In this document: positions 57,007-64,000 of the stretch, piece by piece
Layout: each line of letters opens with the position of its first letter
Numbering within the stretch: position 1 is the stretch's first letter
NCBI GenBank assembly: GCA_028826165.1
Contig: JAPDFW010000147.1
Coordinates: forward strand, 432,501-496,500
Direction: 5' to 3'
Origin: Anaeramoeba ignava
Lineage: Eukaryota; Metamonada; Anaeramoebidae
Length of the DNA: 64,000 nucleotides
The notes under the pieces: generated by a model
Seen by the model: the letters and a program-made list of their open reading frames with translations, nothing else
Told to the model about the DNA's origin: nothing
Database searches by the model: none
Translations under genes and position numbers: made by a program

Positions 57007-58746
57007 TTAAATGAAATAAGATTCAAGTTCATCAACACCAAAAGAATAAGAACCAGCTAAATAACTTTTAGCTTCATTTGTATCATAAGTAATTCCATTA
57101 GGTAGATTGTAATTGTTGCCAAAATGTGAATAACCAGTTTGAAGATTTGAGGAATTTAAACAGAAATCAGGGCTACTTCCGTAAGTTCCAAAACTTGGTC
57201 CAACATCTGATCTAGAATAAATTGCATTTCCTTCTTTTCCTTTTTTAATTGTAAACTTTGCAGGTATTCTATCTCCTTTATCATTTCTTAATGAAAAAAT
57301 AAATGCATTTGAATCATTAATGTTTCTTGTATTTCCATTAAATCCAGCTTGAGTAAAACCTCCAAAAATAAAATTTTGTTTTGTTTTGATAATAACTAAT
57401 GTTTTTCCTTTCCCATCAACTACTTTATGCCAATTTTGAGAATTAAATCCATCTCTTTTTGCTGAAAATCCTTTTTTCATTTTAGAAAAAAAATTATTAT
57501 CATTTATCCATTCTTGTAATTTCTTAACATATTCAATATCTTTCATAATTTCTGAATCTGAAAATTGAGGAAAATTCTTTTTTAATTCTTGCATTTTCTT
57601 TTCATATTCATCAAAAGCAGGTTTCATTTTCTCAATTTCTTTGTTTTTATCTTCAATTTCAATTTTCATTTGTTGATTTTCTTTGTTTTTATCTTCAACT
57701 TCTTTCTTCCATTTCTCTTCAATTTCAATTTTCATTTGTTGATTTTCTTTCTCTTTATCTTCAATTTCTTTCTTCCATTTCTCTTCAATCTCCTTCTCTT
57801 TGTTTTCAATTTCTTTGTTTTTATCTTCAATTTCTTTCTTCCATTTCTCTTCAATTTCTTTCTCTTTATTTTCAATCTCTTTTTGATTATCTTGAATAAC
57901 TTTGTTTTGAATATCAACTAAAAAAGATTTAGGAAAAAAATCAAATTGTTTTAATTTATCAAAATCTTGTTTTGAAATTGAATCTTTATCAAATAATGAA
58001 AAAAAAGAATGAAATAATCTTTTCTTTTCAATTCCCTTTTCTTTTTCTTTTTCTTTTTCTTTCTTTCCTTTTAATCTTTCATTTCTTTTTTCAATCCAAT
58101 TATTTAAAAATTGAAAAAAATCAAATTGAAAAATTTCTTTTTTTTCTTGTTTAAATTGAATAAATTTGATAATTTCTTCTTTAGTTAAATTGAATAAATT
58201 TTCATTATTCTGAATTTGGGAAAAATTTTGATTTATTAATTCAAAACATTTTATTTCAATTTCATTTGAATTTAAATTTCGATTTTGGAATAAAAATTGG
58301 AAAAAATTTGAATAATTAATTGAATTTAAAATTTTTTTTTGAATAATTTCTTTCAATAAATTTAATTTAAAATAAATTGAAATTTCTAATAATTGAATAA
58401 GATTTTCTTGATTCTCAAAAGAAATATTTCCATAATAAATATAACTCAAAATTGATTCCATTTCTTTTTTATTAAATTGATTTAAAGAAATAAAAAGAGA
58501 TTCTTGCCTTAATGACTCATTAAAAAAAGGAGATCTTGAAGATAAAATTGATTTATGAACTTTAATTTCAAAAGGATTTGATTTATTCTCAACAAAAATT
58601 GAAAAATCTTTAAATGAATTTCCATTTAAAAGGTTTGAATAATCTTTAATTAAATTTTTTGTTACTTTTTTTTGTAAATTTTTCATTTCATTTTCATTTT
58701 GATTTTGATTTGCATTTTGAATTTGGTTATTATTATTATTATCCAT
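57007..58746 (-). CDS. BTB/POZ-BACK-coiled coil-TLDc protein
   Basis: Single exon, 579 residues. After an Asn/Gln-rich start, a BTB/POZ domain spans about 45-145 (FKDFSIFVENKSNPFEIKVH ... SILSSRSPFFNESLRQE ... LSYIYYGNISF). A BACK-like helical region follows to about 260, then a Lys/Glu repeat and a coiled coil with tandem IEDKNKEIENKEKEIEEKW units (about 290-400). The C-terminus (about 425-575) is a TLDc domain: KGFSAKRDGFNSQNWHKVVD ... TLVIIKTKQNFIFGGFTQAG, with later FGVDELESYF. BTB domains commonly bind Cullin-3, so a substrate adaptor role is plausible; TLDc domains can bind V-ATPase or protect against oxidative stress. This combination is typical of amoeboid protists. It is divergently paired with the kelch-BTB gene. 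Confidence 0.92.
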   Translation of the reverse strand: MDNNNNNQIQNANQNQNENEMKNLQKKVTKNLIKDYSNLLNGNSFKDFSIFVENKSNPFEIKVHKSILSSRSPFFNESLRQESLFISLNQFNKKEMESILSYIYYGNISFENQENLIQLLEISIYFKLNLLKEIIQKKILNSINYSNFFQFLFQNRNLNSNEIEIKCFELINQNFSQIQNNENLFNLTKEEIIKFIQFKQEKKEIFQFDFFQFLNNWIEKRNERLKGKKEKEKEKEKGIEKKRLFHSFFSLFDKDSISKQDFDKLKQFDFFPKSFLVDIQNKVIQDNQKEIENKEKEIEEKWKKEIEDKNKEIENKEKEIEEKWKKEIEDKEKENQQMKIEIEEKWKKEVEDKNKENQQMKIEIEDKNKEIEKMKPAFDEYEKKMQELKKNFPQFSDSEIMKDIEYVKKLQEWINDNNFFSKMKKGFSAKRDGFNSQNWHKVVDGKGKTLVIIKTKQNFIFGGFTQAGFNGNTRNINDSNAFIFSLRNDKGDRIPAKFTIKKGKEGNAIYSRSDVGPSFGTYGSSPDFCLNSSNLQTGYSHFGNNYNLPNGITYDTNEAKSYLAGSYSFGVDELESYFI

Positions 58747-59107
58747 TTTGTTTGATTTTGTTTTTTGTTTTGTGTTTTTTGTTTTTTGTGTTTTGTTTTT
58801 GTTTTGTGTTTTTGTTTGTTGTGTTTTTGTTTGTGTTTTTGTTTTTGTGTTGTTGTTTATGTTTTTGTTGTTTTTGTTGTTGTTGTGTTTTTGTTTTTGT
58901 GTTTTTGTTTTTGTGTTTTTGTTTTTGTGTTTTTGTTTTTGTTTTTGTTTTTGTTTTTTGTGTTTTTGTTGTTTTTGTTTTTGTTTTGTGTTTTTGTTTT
59001 TGTTTTGTGTTTTTGTGTTTTTGTGTGTTTGTGTTGTTGTTGTGTTTTAAAAAAAAGGAAAAAAATGAATTTTAAATTTTTTTTTTCATTTTTTTTCTTT
59101 TTCAAAA
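58747..59107. promoter_or_regulatory. Divergent intergenic region of TTTTTGTG repeats between two BTB genes
   Basis: The 361-base shared upstream region is a T/G repeat on the plus strand (TTTTTGTGTTTTTGTTTTTG), so C/A on the other. It is unlike the A/T-only arrays elsewhere and contains many GT dinucleotides. Frames of F/V/C on plus and K/N/T/Q on minus are artefacts. Both promoters must lie here. Confidence 0.55.
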
Positions 59108-60739
59108 ATGGAACTGTTTCCAATAACATATACAGGAGAAGCACCAGATGAACGAAGCTGTGCACGAAGTGTAATTCTTTCTGACAACGAACTTCTTTTT
59201 TTTGGAGGAATAAATTCCAAATGCTATTTCAATACATTTGAGAAATTTGACTTGAACACTTACAAATGGATTAAAATGGAAATCAAAGGAAATCAACCAA
59301 AACCTCGCAGCGGACATTCTATGACGAAAGTGGAGAACAAAGTTTATATTTTAGGAGGAATGAATACAGTTGGTTTTTGTGATAATGGATGGCTTGATCT
59401 CGAAAATCTCACTTGGAATCACTTTGAAGAATCAAAAATTCGAGATCTTGATTTGCTTTTTCATTCTGTAGTTGTTTATAATAACCAAATGTGGATTTTT
59501 GGAGGAGATCAAAAATCCAAATTCACGAATAATTTATCAATTATTGATACAAATAAAAATCAATTTTTCATTCAAAATGCAAATGTAAAAGGCGATATTC
59601 CCACTCCAAGATCTCGCCATTCAGCCGTTGCATGGCATGATCATATGTGGGTTTTTGGAGGACAACTTTACGACAGATTTCATCACGAGACGAACGATAT
59701 GTATCAATTGGATATGAAGGATTTTTTTTGGAAAAAAGTTGAGCAATTTGGCAAAGTACCTTCTCCAAGAAGGTCCCATTTCGCTCTTTTGGAAGGCGAT
59801 TATATGTATTTGTTTGGAGGATGTTATCGCAGAGAAATCGACTATTGCGATTTCTTCAGGTTTAGCATGATATCAAATACTTGGGAGGAGTTTGATTTGC
59901 TACCAAATCATCCAACAGCATCAAATCATTTTTTAGTAAATGAAAATCAAAACAGATTTTCTCTGCAAATACAACAAGAAAAAATTGTGGAAGAGAGGAA
60001 AGCAAATACGGAGAATTCCCCAACACTTCCTCATGGTCGCGGAGGTTGTTGCGGGAAGATTTATCAAAGAAAACTTTATTTATGTTTGGGCGGATATTTC
60101 GAAGCAGATTGGGTCGATATTTCTGATTCCTTTTATATCGAGATTGAAACACAATTGGGTTTTGATTTCCTCAATTTTTTTAAACGCCAGGAATTTGTTG
60201 ATTTGGTTCTCTCTAGCAGAAACCACAACTTCACATTTGGAGCACATAAAACATTTGTTCAAGCTCGTCTCGGATCAGAAAAAATGCATGAATTCTTGAC
60301 AATTTGCGAATATTCCCAGGCTTATAATATTACACAAAATGATGTCTATTCGTTCCTTGTGGCACTTTATTCGGGTTCTTATTCTATTGATTCGCAGAAG
60401 ATGCTTTCTTTATTAAAAATGGAGAAATTCAATGCGCTTGAAGATGATATGCAAAAATTATTTGAAGATGAAAATTCAAAAGATTTTGAGATTATTGTTG
60501 AAAATCAATCAATTCGTGTTCATCAATCAATTATGGCAGCACGAAGTGAATTATATAGAGGAATGTTATTGGTTGTAAATGATGATAGCAAGAAATCTCC
60601 TGATTTAAGTGGTAGAAGTGCTGAGGCAATTCGTGTTGTTCTTCGTTATATTTATACTGGAAATTTTGGATCTTTTTCAGATTCTCTTAATTCTGAATTA
60701 AGTGATTGTTTTGAATATTATGGTCTTAATTTTGATTAA
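59108..60739 (+). CDS. Kelch-repeat protein with two C-terminal BTB domains (LZTR1-like)
   Basis: Single exon, 543 residues. Five to six kelch repeats form a predicted beta-propeller over residues about 1-330, with GG doublets at LLFFGGINS, VYILGGMNT, MWIFGGDQK, MWVFGGQLY, YLFGGCYR and YLCLGGYFE and PRSGHS/PRSRHS/PRRSHF strand motifs. Two BTB regions follow: one divergent (QEFVDLVLSSRNHNFTFGAHKTF, about 355-430) and one clear (SKDFEIIVENQSIRVHQSIMAARSELY, about 455-540). Kelch plus two BTBs is the arrangement of LZTR1, a Cullin-3 adaptor that targets Ras-family GTPases. The same role here is an inference, and the second BACK region of LZTR1 is missing because the protein ends after BTB2. Coding sequence is richer in G+C than its surroundings. 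Confidence 0.92.
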   Translation: MELFPITYTGEAPDERSCARSVILSDNELLFFGGINSKCYFNTFEKFDLNTYKWIKMEIKGNQPKPRSGHSMTKVENKVYILGGMNTVGFCDNGWLDLENLTWNHFEESKIRDLDLLFHSVVVYNNQMWIFGGDQKSKFTNNLSIIDTNKNQFFIQNANVKGDIPTPRSRHSAVAWHDHMWVFGGQLYDRFHHETNDMYQLDMKDFFWKKVEQFGKVPSPRRSHFALLEGDYMYLFGGCYRREIDYCDFFRFSMISNTWEEFDLLPNHPTASNHFLVNENQNRFSLQIQQEKIVEERKANTENSPTLPHGRGGCCGKIYQRKLYLCLGGYFEADWVDISDSFYIEIETQLGFDFLNFFKRQEFVDLVLSSRNHNFTFGAHKTFVQARLGSEKMHEFLTICEYSQAYNITQNDVYSFLVALYSGSYSIDSQKMLSLLKMEKFNALEDDMQKLFEDENSKDFEIIVENQSIRVHQSIMAARSELYRGMLLVVNDDSKKSPDLSGRSAEAIRVVLRYIYTGNFGSFSDSLNSELSDCFEYYGLNFD

Positions 60740-60934
60740 AAAATTAATTTTAAATCAATTATACTTTGAAATTCCAAAAAAAAAACTAAAAAAACAAATT
60801 TTTTGTGGTTTTTTTTTTTAAGAAATCAACTCATTATAAAACTGTTTTCTTTTCTTAAAATTTTATTGATTTTGTGAATTTGTTTTCCTTTTAAAAAATT
60901 CTTAAAAGAAAAAAAATTTTTCTATTCGGGAAAA

Positions 60935-61539
60935 TTAAATTTCATCAATTTCTTTATCTTTATCATTTTCTTTTTCTTTATCTTTTTCATTTTCTTTTTC
61001 TTTTTCTTGATTTTTGACTTTTTTACTTTTGAATAATTGAGGATTTTCAAGTCTATATTTTTTAAAAGAATCTTCTCTTTTATCATATTCTTCTTTTGAC
61101 ATGACATATTTTTCTACTTTTTCATTTTGTAATTGTTCATAAATTCCATTTGGATCTGAATCTTGGATCTTTAAAAAAAATTTTTCTTTTTGAATTGAAA
61201 ATTTTTTTTAAAAAAAACAAAAAGAAAAATTTACTTCAATTTCATAATTATCTTTAATTCCTGAATCAGTTAAAGAAAGAGTTTCATTTTCTAATTTTTG
61301 GATTGTTTCTCCTTTTTCATTTTTCAAAATTAAAACCATATTTTTAGGTTCAATTCCAGTTAAAGGATATAAACGATCCTAAATGATTAAAATAATTTAA
61401 AATTTTAATTTAAAATTTAATTCAATTCATGAATTTAATTTACTTTTAATTGTTTTAAAGAAAATTCAGGATTATATCGTTTTTCAATTGGAATTCTTGA
61501 AGTTGGTGTTGAAATTTTAATTAAAATTGTTTCACTCAT
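60935..61539 (-). CDS. Tubulin-folding cofactor B-like protein lacking the CAP-Gly domain
   Basis: Exons 61539-61444, 61378-61235 and 61168-60935 give 157 residues. The N-terminal half is a ubiquitin-like domain of the cofactor B type: ISTPTSRIPIEKRYNPEFSL ... LKQLKDRLYPLTGIEPKNM. It is followed by DSDPNGIY and the VEKYVMSKEEYDKREDSFKKY segment, which matches the KYEISEEAYEQRQDSVRSF stretch of cofactor B. Cofactor B acts with cofactor E in alpha-tubulin folding. The usual CAP-Gly domain should come next, but the protein instead ends in a Lys/Glu/Asp-rich tail and TAA. Either the gene has lost that domain or a further exon was missed; I see no CAP-Gly sequence downstream before the next gene. 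Both introns are short, 63-66 bases. Confidence 0.78.
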
Positions 61540-61771
61540 TTAAATTTTTTTAATTTTAAAAGAAAAAGAAAAAAATGAAAAAAAAAAATAAAAAGAGAAA
61601 AATTTTTTATTGTTTTAAATTATTTTTTTTCTTCTTTTTTTTATTTAAAATAAAAAAATAAAAAAAATTTTTTCGTTAATAAAAATTTAAAAAGAAAATA
61701 AAAATAAAAATTTCATTTTTTTCTTTTTCTTTTTTTTTGTATTTTTTTTTTTACTCGTTTTGTTTTTGAAA

Positions 61772-64000
61772 ATGACTTCAATTCAAAAACCAAAATCAAA
61801 ATTAACACCAAAAACCAATTTGAGTTCAAAACAAATTCATAAAGTTAAATCAAAAGAAATAAAAAAAGAAGATAAAAGTGAAGTTAATGAAAAAACGAAA
61901 GAAAACGCAAAAAAAGCAAATTCGCCTTCAAATAAAAAAATCCAAAATAAAAAATCATTAACACCAACAACAAAACCAACAACTAAACCAACAACTAAAC
62001 CAACAACTAAACCAACAACAAAACCAACAACAAAACCAACAACAAAACCAACAACAAAACCAACAACAAAACCAACAACAAAACCAACAACAAAACCAAC
62101 AACAAAACCAACAACAAAACCAACAACAAAACCAACAACAAAACCAACAACAAAACCAACAACTAAACCAACAACAAAACCAACAACAAAACCAAAAACA
62201 AAACCAACAACAAAACCAACAACAAAACCAACAACTAAACCAACAACAAAACCAACAACAAAACCAACAGCAAATCCAAAAACAAAACCAACAACAAAAC
62301 CAACAACTAAACCAACAACAAACCCAAAAACAAATCCAAAAACAAATCCAAAAGCAAATCCAAAAACAAATCCAAAAACTAATCCAAAAGCAAATCCAAA
62401 AACTAATCCAAAAACTAATCCAAAAACAAATCCAAAAGCAAATCCAAAAACAAATCCAAAAACAAATCCAAAAACAAATCCAAAAACAAATCCAAAAACA
62501 AATCCAAAAACAACTGATAAAACTAAACCAATAACAACTGATAAAAAACTAATTGATAAAAAACTAATTGATAAAAAACTAATTGATAAAACAAAACTAA
62601 TTGATAAAAAACCAATTAAACCAACAGATAAAAAAACAACTGAAAAAACAACTGAAAAATCAAAAGAAAAATCAAAAGAAAAATCAAAAGAAAAATCAAA
62701 AGAAAAACCAAAAGAAAAATCAACTGAAAAATCAAAAGAAAAACCAAAAGAAAAATCAACTCTTACAAAACCAGGCATCAAAAAAAATACAAAAACAACA
62801 TCAACTCCAAAAAACACACCATCAACTCCAAAAAAAACAACATCAACTCCAAAAAAAACAACATCAACTCCAAAAAAAACAACATCAATTCCAAAAAACA
62901 AATCCCAAGAAAAAGTGTCCGTTTCACAAAATAAATTGGGAAACAAAGATCAAAACCTTTCGAAAAGCAAATCACAAGAAAAAGTCTCAACTAAAATTGG
63001 AGTAGGAAATAAATCAAAACAAATTGGAAAATCAAATAAAACTAATAACTCAAAATTAAGCCCAAAAACTTCACTTAAGTCATCCACAACTAATCCTAAA
63101 AAAAATGAACCTAAAAAAAATGAACCTAAAAAAACTTCTTCGAATTTGAAAAAACCTTCAAAATTAACTTCAAATATTTCTCCAAATAAGAAAACAGTTT
63201 CAAAAGAAGAAAAAGATGCAAAATCATCTCCAAATTTAAAACCAAAAGCATCTCTATCTGGAAAAAAACCTTTACAAAAAACATCAAAAACAACAAACAA
63301 AAAACAAATTCAGAAGAAAGAAACAAAACAAGAACCTAATGAATTAGAAACAAAACAAGAACCTAATGAAATAGAAACAAAACAAGAACAAGATGAAATA
63401 GAAACAAAACAAGAACAAGATGAAATAGAAACAAAACAAGGACAAAATGAATTAGAAACAAAACAAGAACAAGACGAATTAGAAACAAAACAAGAACCTA
63501 ATGAAATAGAAACAAAACAAGAACAAGATGAAATAGAAACAAAACAAGAACAAGATGAATTAGAAACAAAACAAGAACAAGATGAATTAGAAACAAAACA
63601 AGAACAAAATGAATTAGAAACAAAACAAGAACCTAATGAAATAGAAACAAAACAAGAACAAGATGAAATAGAAACAAAACAAGAACAAGATGAAATAGAA
63701 ACAAAACAAGAACAAAATGAATTAGAAACAAAACAAGAACAAGATGAATTAGAAACAAAACAAGAACAAGACGAATTAGAAACAAAACAAGAACCTAATG
63801 AATCAGAAACAAAACAAGAACAAGACGAATTAGAAACAAAACAAGAACAAAATGAATTAGAAACAAAACAAGAACCTAATGAAATAGAAACAAAACAAGA
63901 ACAAGATGAATTAGAAAGAAAACGAAAAGAACAAGAAGAAAAAGAAAGAAAAAGAAAAGAACAAGAAGAATTAGAAAGAAAACAAAAAGAAAAAGAAGAA
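61772..64000 (+). CDS. Long disordered Lys/Thr/Pro and Glu/Gln-rich repeat protein (partial, runs off right edge)
   Basis: From ATG 61772 the frame stays open for 743 codons to the window end. Residues 1-65 are Lys/Ser-rich. Residues about 68-165 are PTTK tetrapeptide repeats, grading into PKTNPKAN repeats (to about 248), then TDKKLID, TEKSKEKSK and STPKKT repeats. A basic Ser/Lys region follows. From about residue 513 there are some 20 copies of a nine-residue acidic repeat, ETKQEPNEL/ETKQEQDEI. The sequence then turns into an ERKRKEQEEKE helix that continues past the edge. The basic-then-acidic design suggests a cytoskeletal or chromatin linker, but no domain is recognised. The end is missing, so a folded domain may lie beyond. 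Confidence 0.75.
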   Translation, partial: MTSIQKPKSKLTPKTNLSSKQIHKVKSKEIKKEDKSEVNEKTKENAKKANSPSNKKIQNKKSLTPTTKPTTKPTTKPTTKPTTKPTTKPTTKPTTKPTTKPTTKPTTKPTTKPTTKPTTKPTTKPTTKPTTKPTTKPTTKPKTKPTTKPTTKPTTKPTTKPTTKPTANPKTKPTTKPTTKPTTNPKTNPKTNPKANPKTNPKTNPKANPKTNPKTNPKTNPKANPKTNPKTNPKTNPKTNPKTNPKTTDKTKPITTDKKLIDKKLIDKKLIDKTKLIDKKPIKPTDKKTTEKTTEKSKEKSKEKSKEKSKEKPKEKSTEKSKEKPKEKSTLTKPGIKKNTKTTSTPKNTPSTPKKTTSTPKKTTSTPKKTTSIPKNKSQEKVSVSQNKLGNKDQNLSKSKSQEKVSTKIGVGNKSKQIGKSNKTNNSKLSPKTSLKSSTTNPKKNEPKKNEPKKTSSNLKKPSKLTSNISPNKKTVSKEEKDAKSSPNLKPKASLSGKKPLQKTSKTTNKKQIQKKETKQEPNELETKQEPNEIETKQEQDEIETKQEQDEIETKQGQNELETKQEQDELETKQEPNEIETKQEQDEIETKQEQDELETKQEQDELETKQEQNELETKQEPNEIETKQEQDEIETKQEQDEIETKQEQNELETKQEQDELETKQEQDELETKQEPNESETKQEQDELETKQEQNELETKQEPNEIETKQEQDELERKRKEQEEKERKRKEQEELERKQKEKEE
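61970..62515 (+). repeat. Coding 12-bp repeats: CCAACAACAAAA then CCAAAAACAAAT
   Basis: About 28 PTTK units followed by about 17 PKTN/PKAN units, in frame in the disordered protein. The minus-strand VGFVVGF reading is an artefact. Confidence 0.9.
63320..63925 (+). repeat. Coding 27-bp repeat (ETKQEPNEL / ETKQEQDEI)
   Basis: Roughly 21 units of 27 bases with three recurring variants (CCTAAT, CAAGAT or CAAGAC, CAAAAT in the variable positions; TTA or ATA for the aliphatic residue). Frame is kept throughout. Confidence 0.9.

Noticed and set aside
58659-59151. Cys/Val/Phe-rich plus-strand frames
   Set aside because: Produced by the TTTTTGTG repeat between two divergent genes and overlapping both starts.
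61837-62946. Minus-strand VGFVVGF frame of 369 residues resembling a membrane protein
   Set aside because: Antisense of the PTTK/PKTN repeats; the plus frame is continuous beyond it to the window edge and starts with a good ATG.

Overview
This is a nuclear window from a very AT-rich unicellular eukaryote. Genes carry short GT-AG introns (about 55-95 bases when free of repeats, up to 1.7 kb when filled with repeats), stops are TAA and TGA, and products are eukaryote-only machinery: Arf-GEF, Rab prenylation, condensin, HOP/STI1, G3BP, DHHC enzyme, tubulin cofactor B. Extreme A+T content, Asn/Gln/Lys/Glu-rich linkers, and BTB-TLDc and kelch-BTB proteins recall anaerobic amoebae such as Anaeramoeba. 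That taxon is an inference; the sequence alone proves only a protist-like eukaryote with the standard code. I found no tRNA, rRNA, CRISPR or transposon.

Layout. 1-5.5 kb (minus): a large GBF1/Gea/GNOM-type Arf-GEF running off the left edge, then a small four-helix membrane protein. 5.6-8.5 kb: a 12-bp-unit tandem array. 8.6-17.2 kb: coiled-coil protein, Gag1-like clamp protein, DHHC palmitoyltransferase, Rab geranylgeranyltransferase beta, G3BP-like RNA-binding protein. 17.9-25.3 kb (minus): NRF-6-type acyltransferase and a broken Q/N-rich protein. 25.5-33.1 kb (plus): an ankyrin gene with one repeat per exon, a TOPORS-like RING protein, and HOP/STI1. 34.4-46.5 kb: a TPT-family transporter, condensin CAP-D2 (plus), a small acidic-tailed protein and condensin CAP-G (minus), so two condensin HEAT subunits lie tail to tail. 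46.6-52.6 kb (minus): two unrecognised proteins. 52.7-56.8 kb: a tandem pair of TLC-domain genes. 57-61.5 kb: divergent BTB-TLDc and kelch-BTB genes and a tubulin cofactor B-like gene. 61.8-64 kb: a disordered repeat protein open to the right edge.

The most striking item is the ankyrin gene. Its six internal repeat exons are each exactly 96 bases (32 codons), and every intron that follows one holds a 3-base AG|NNN|GTAA element. Splicing each in as a one-codon microexon restores 33-residue repeats and adds ankyrin position 1 (H, N, N, E or N, Y, S). One intron has two such microexons in series, which could be alternatives.

Second theme: nearly every large intron and spacer is a simple tandem array with its own unit, and the intronic arrays almost lack AG and GT on the sense strand; the 1,032-base STI1 intron has G only at its two splice sites. 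Third theme: four single-base indels in homopolymers or repeats and one 31-bp duplication break otherwise continuous frames in three genes, suggesting assembly error or real decay.

Splice sites were placed by eye from GT/AG plus frame and family continuity; no transcript or database search was possible.
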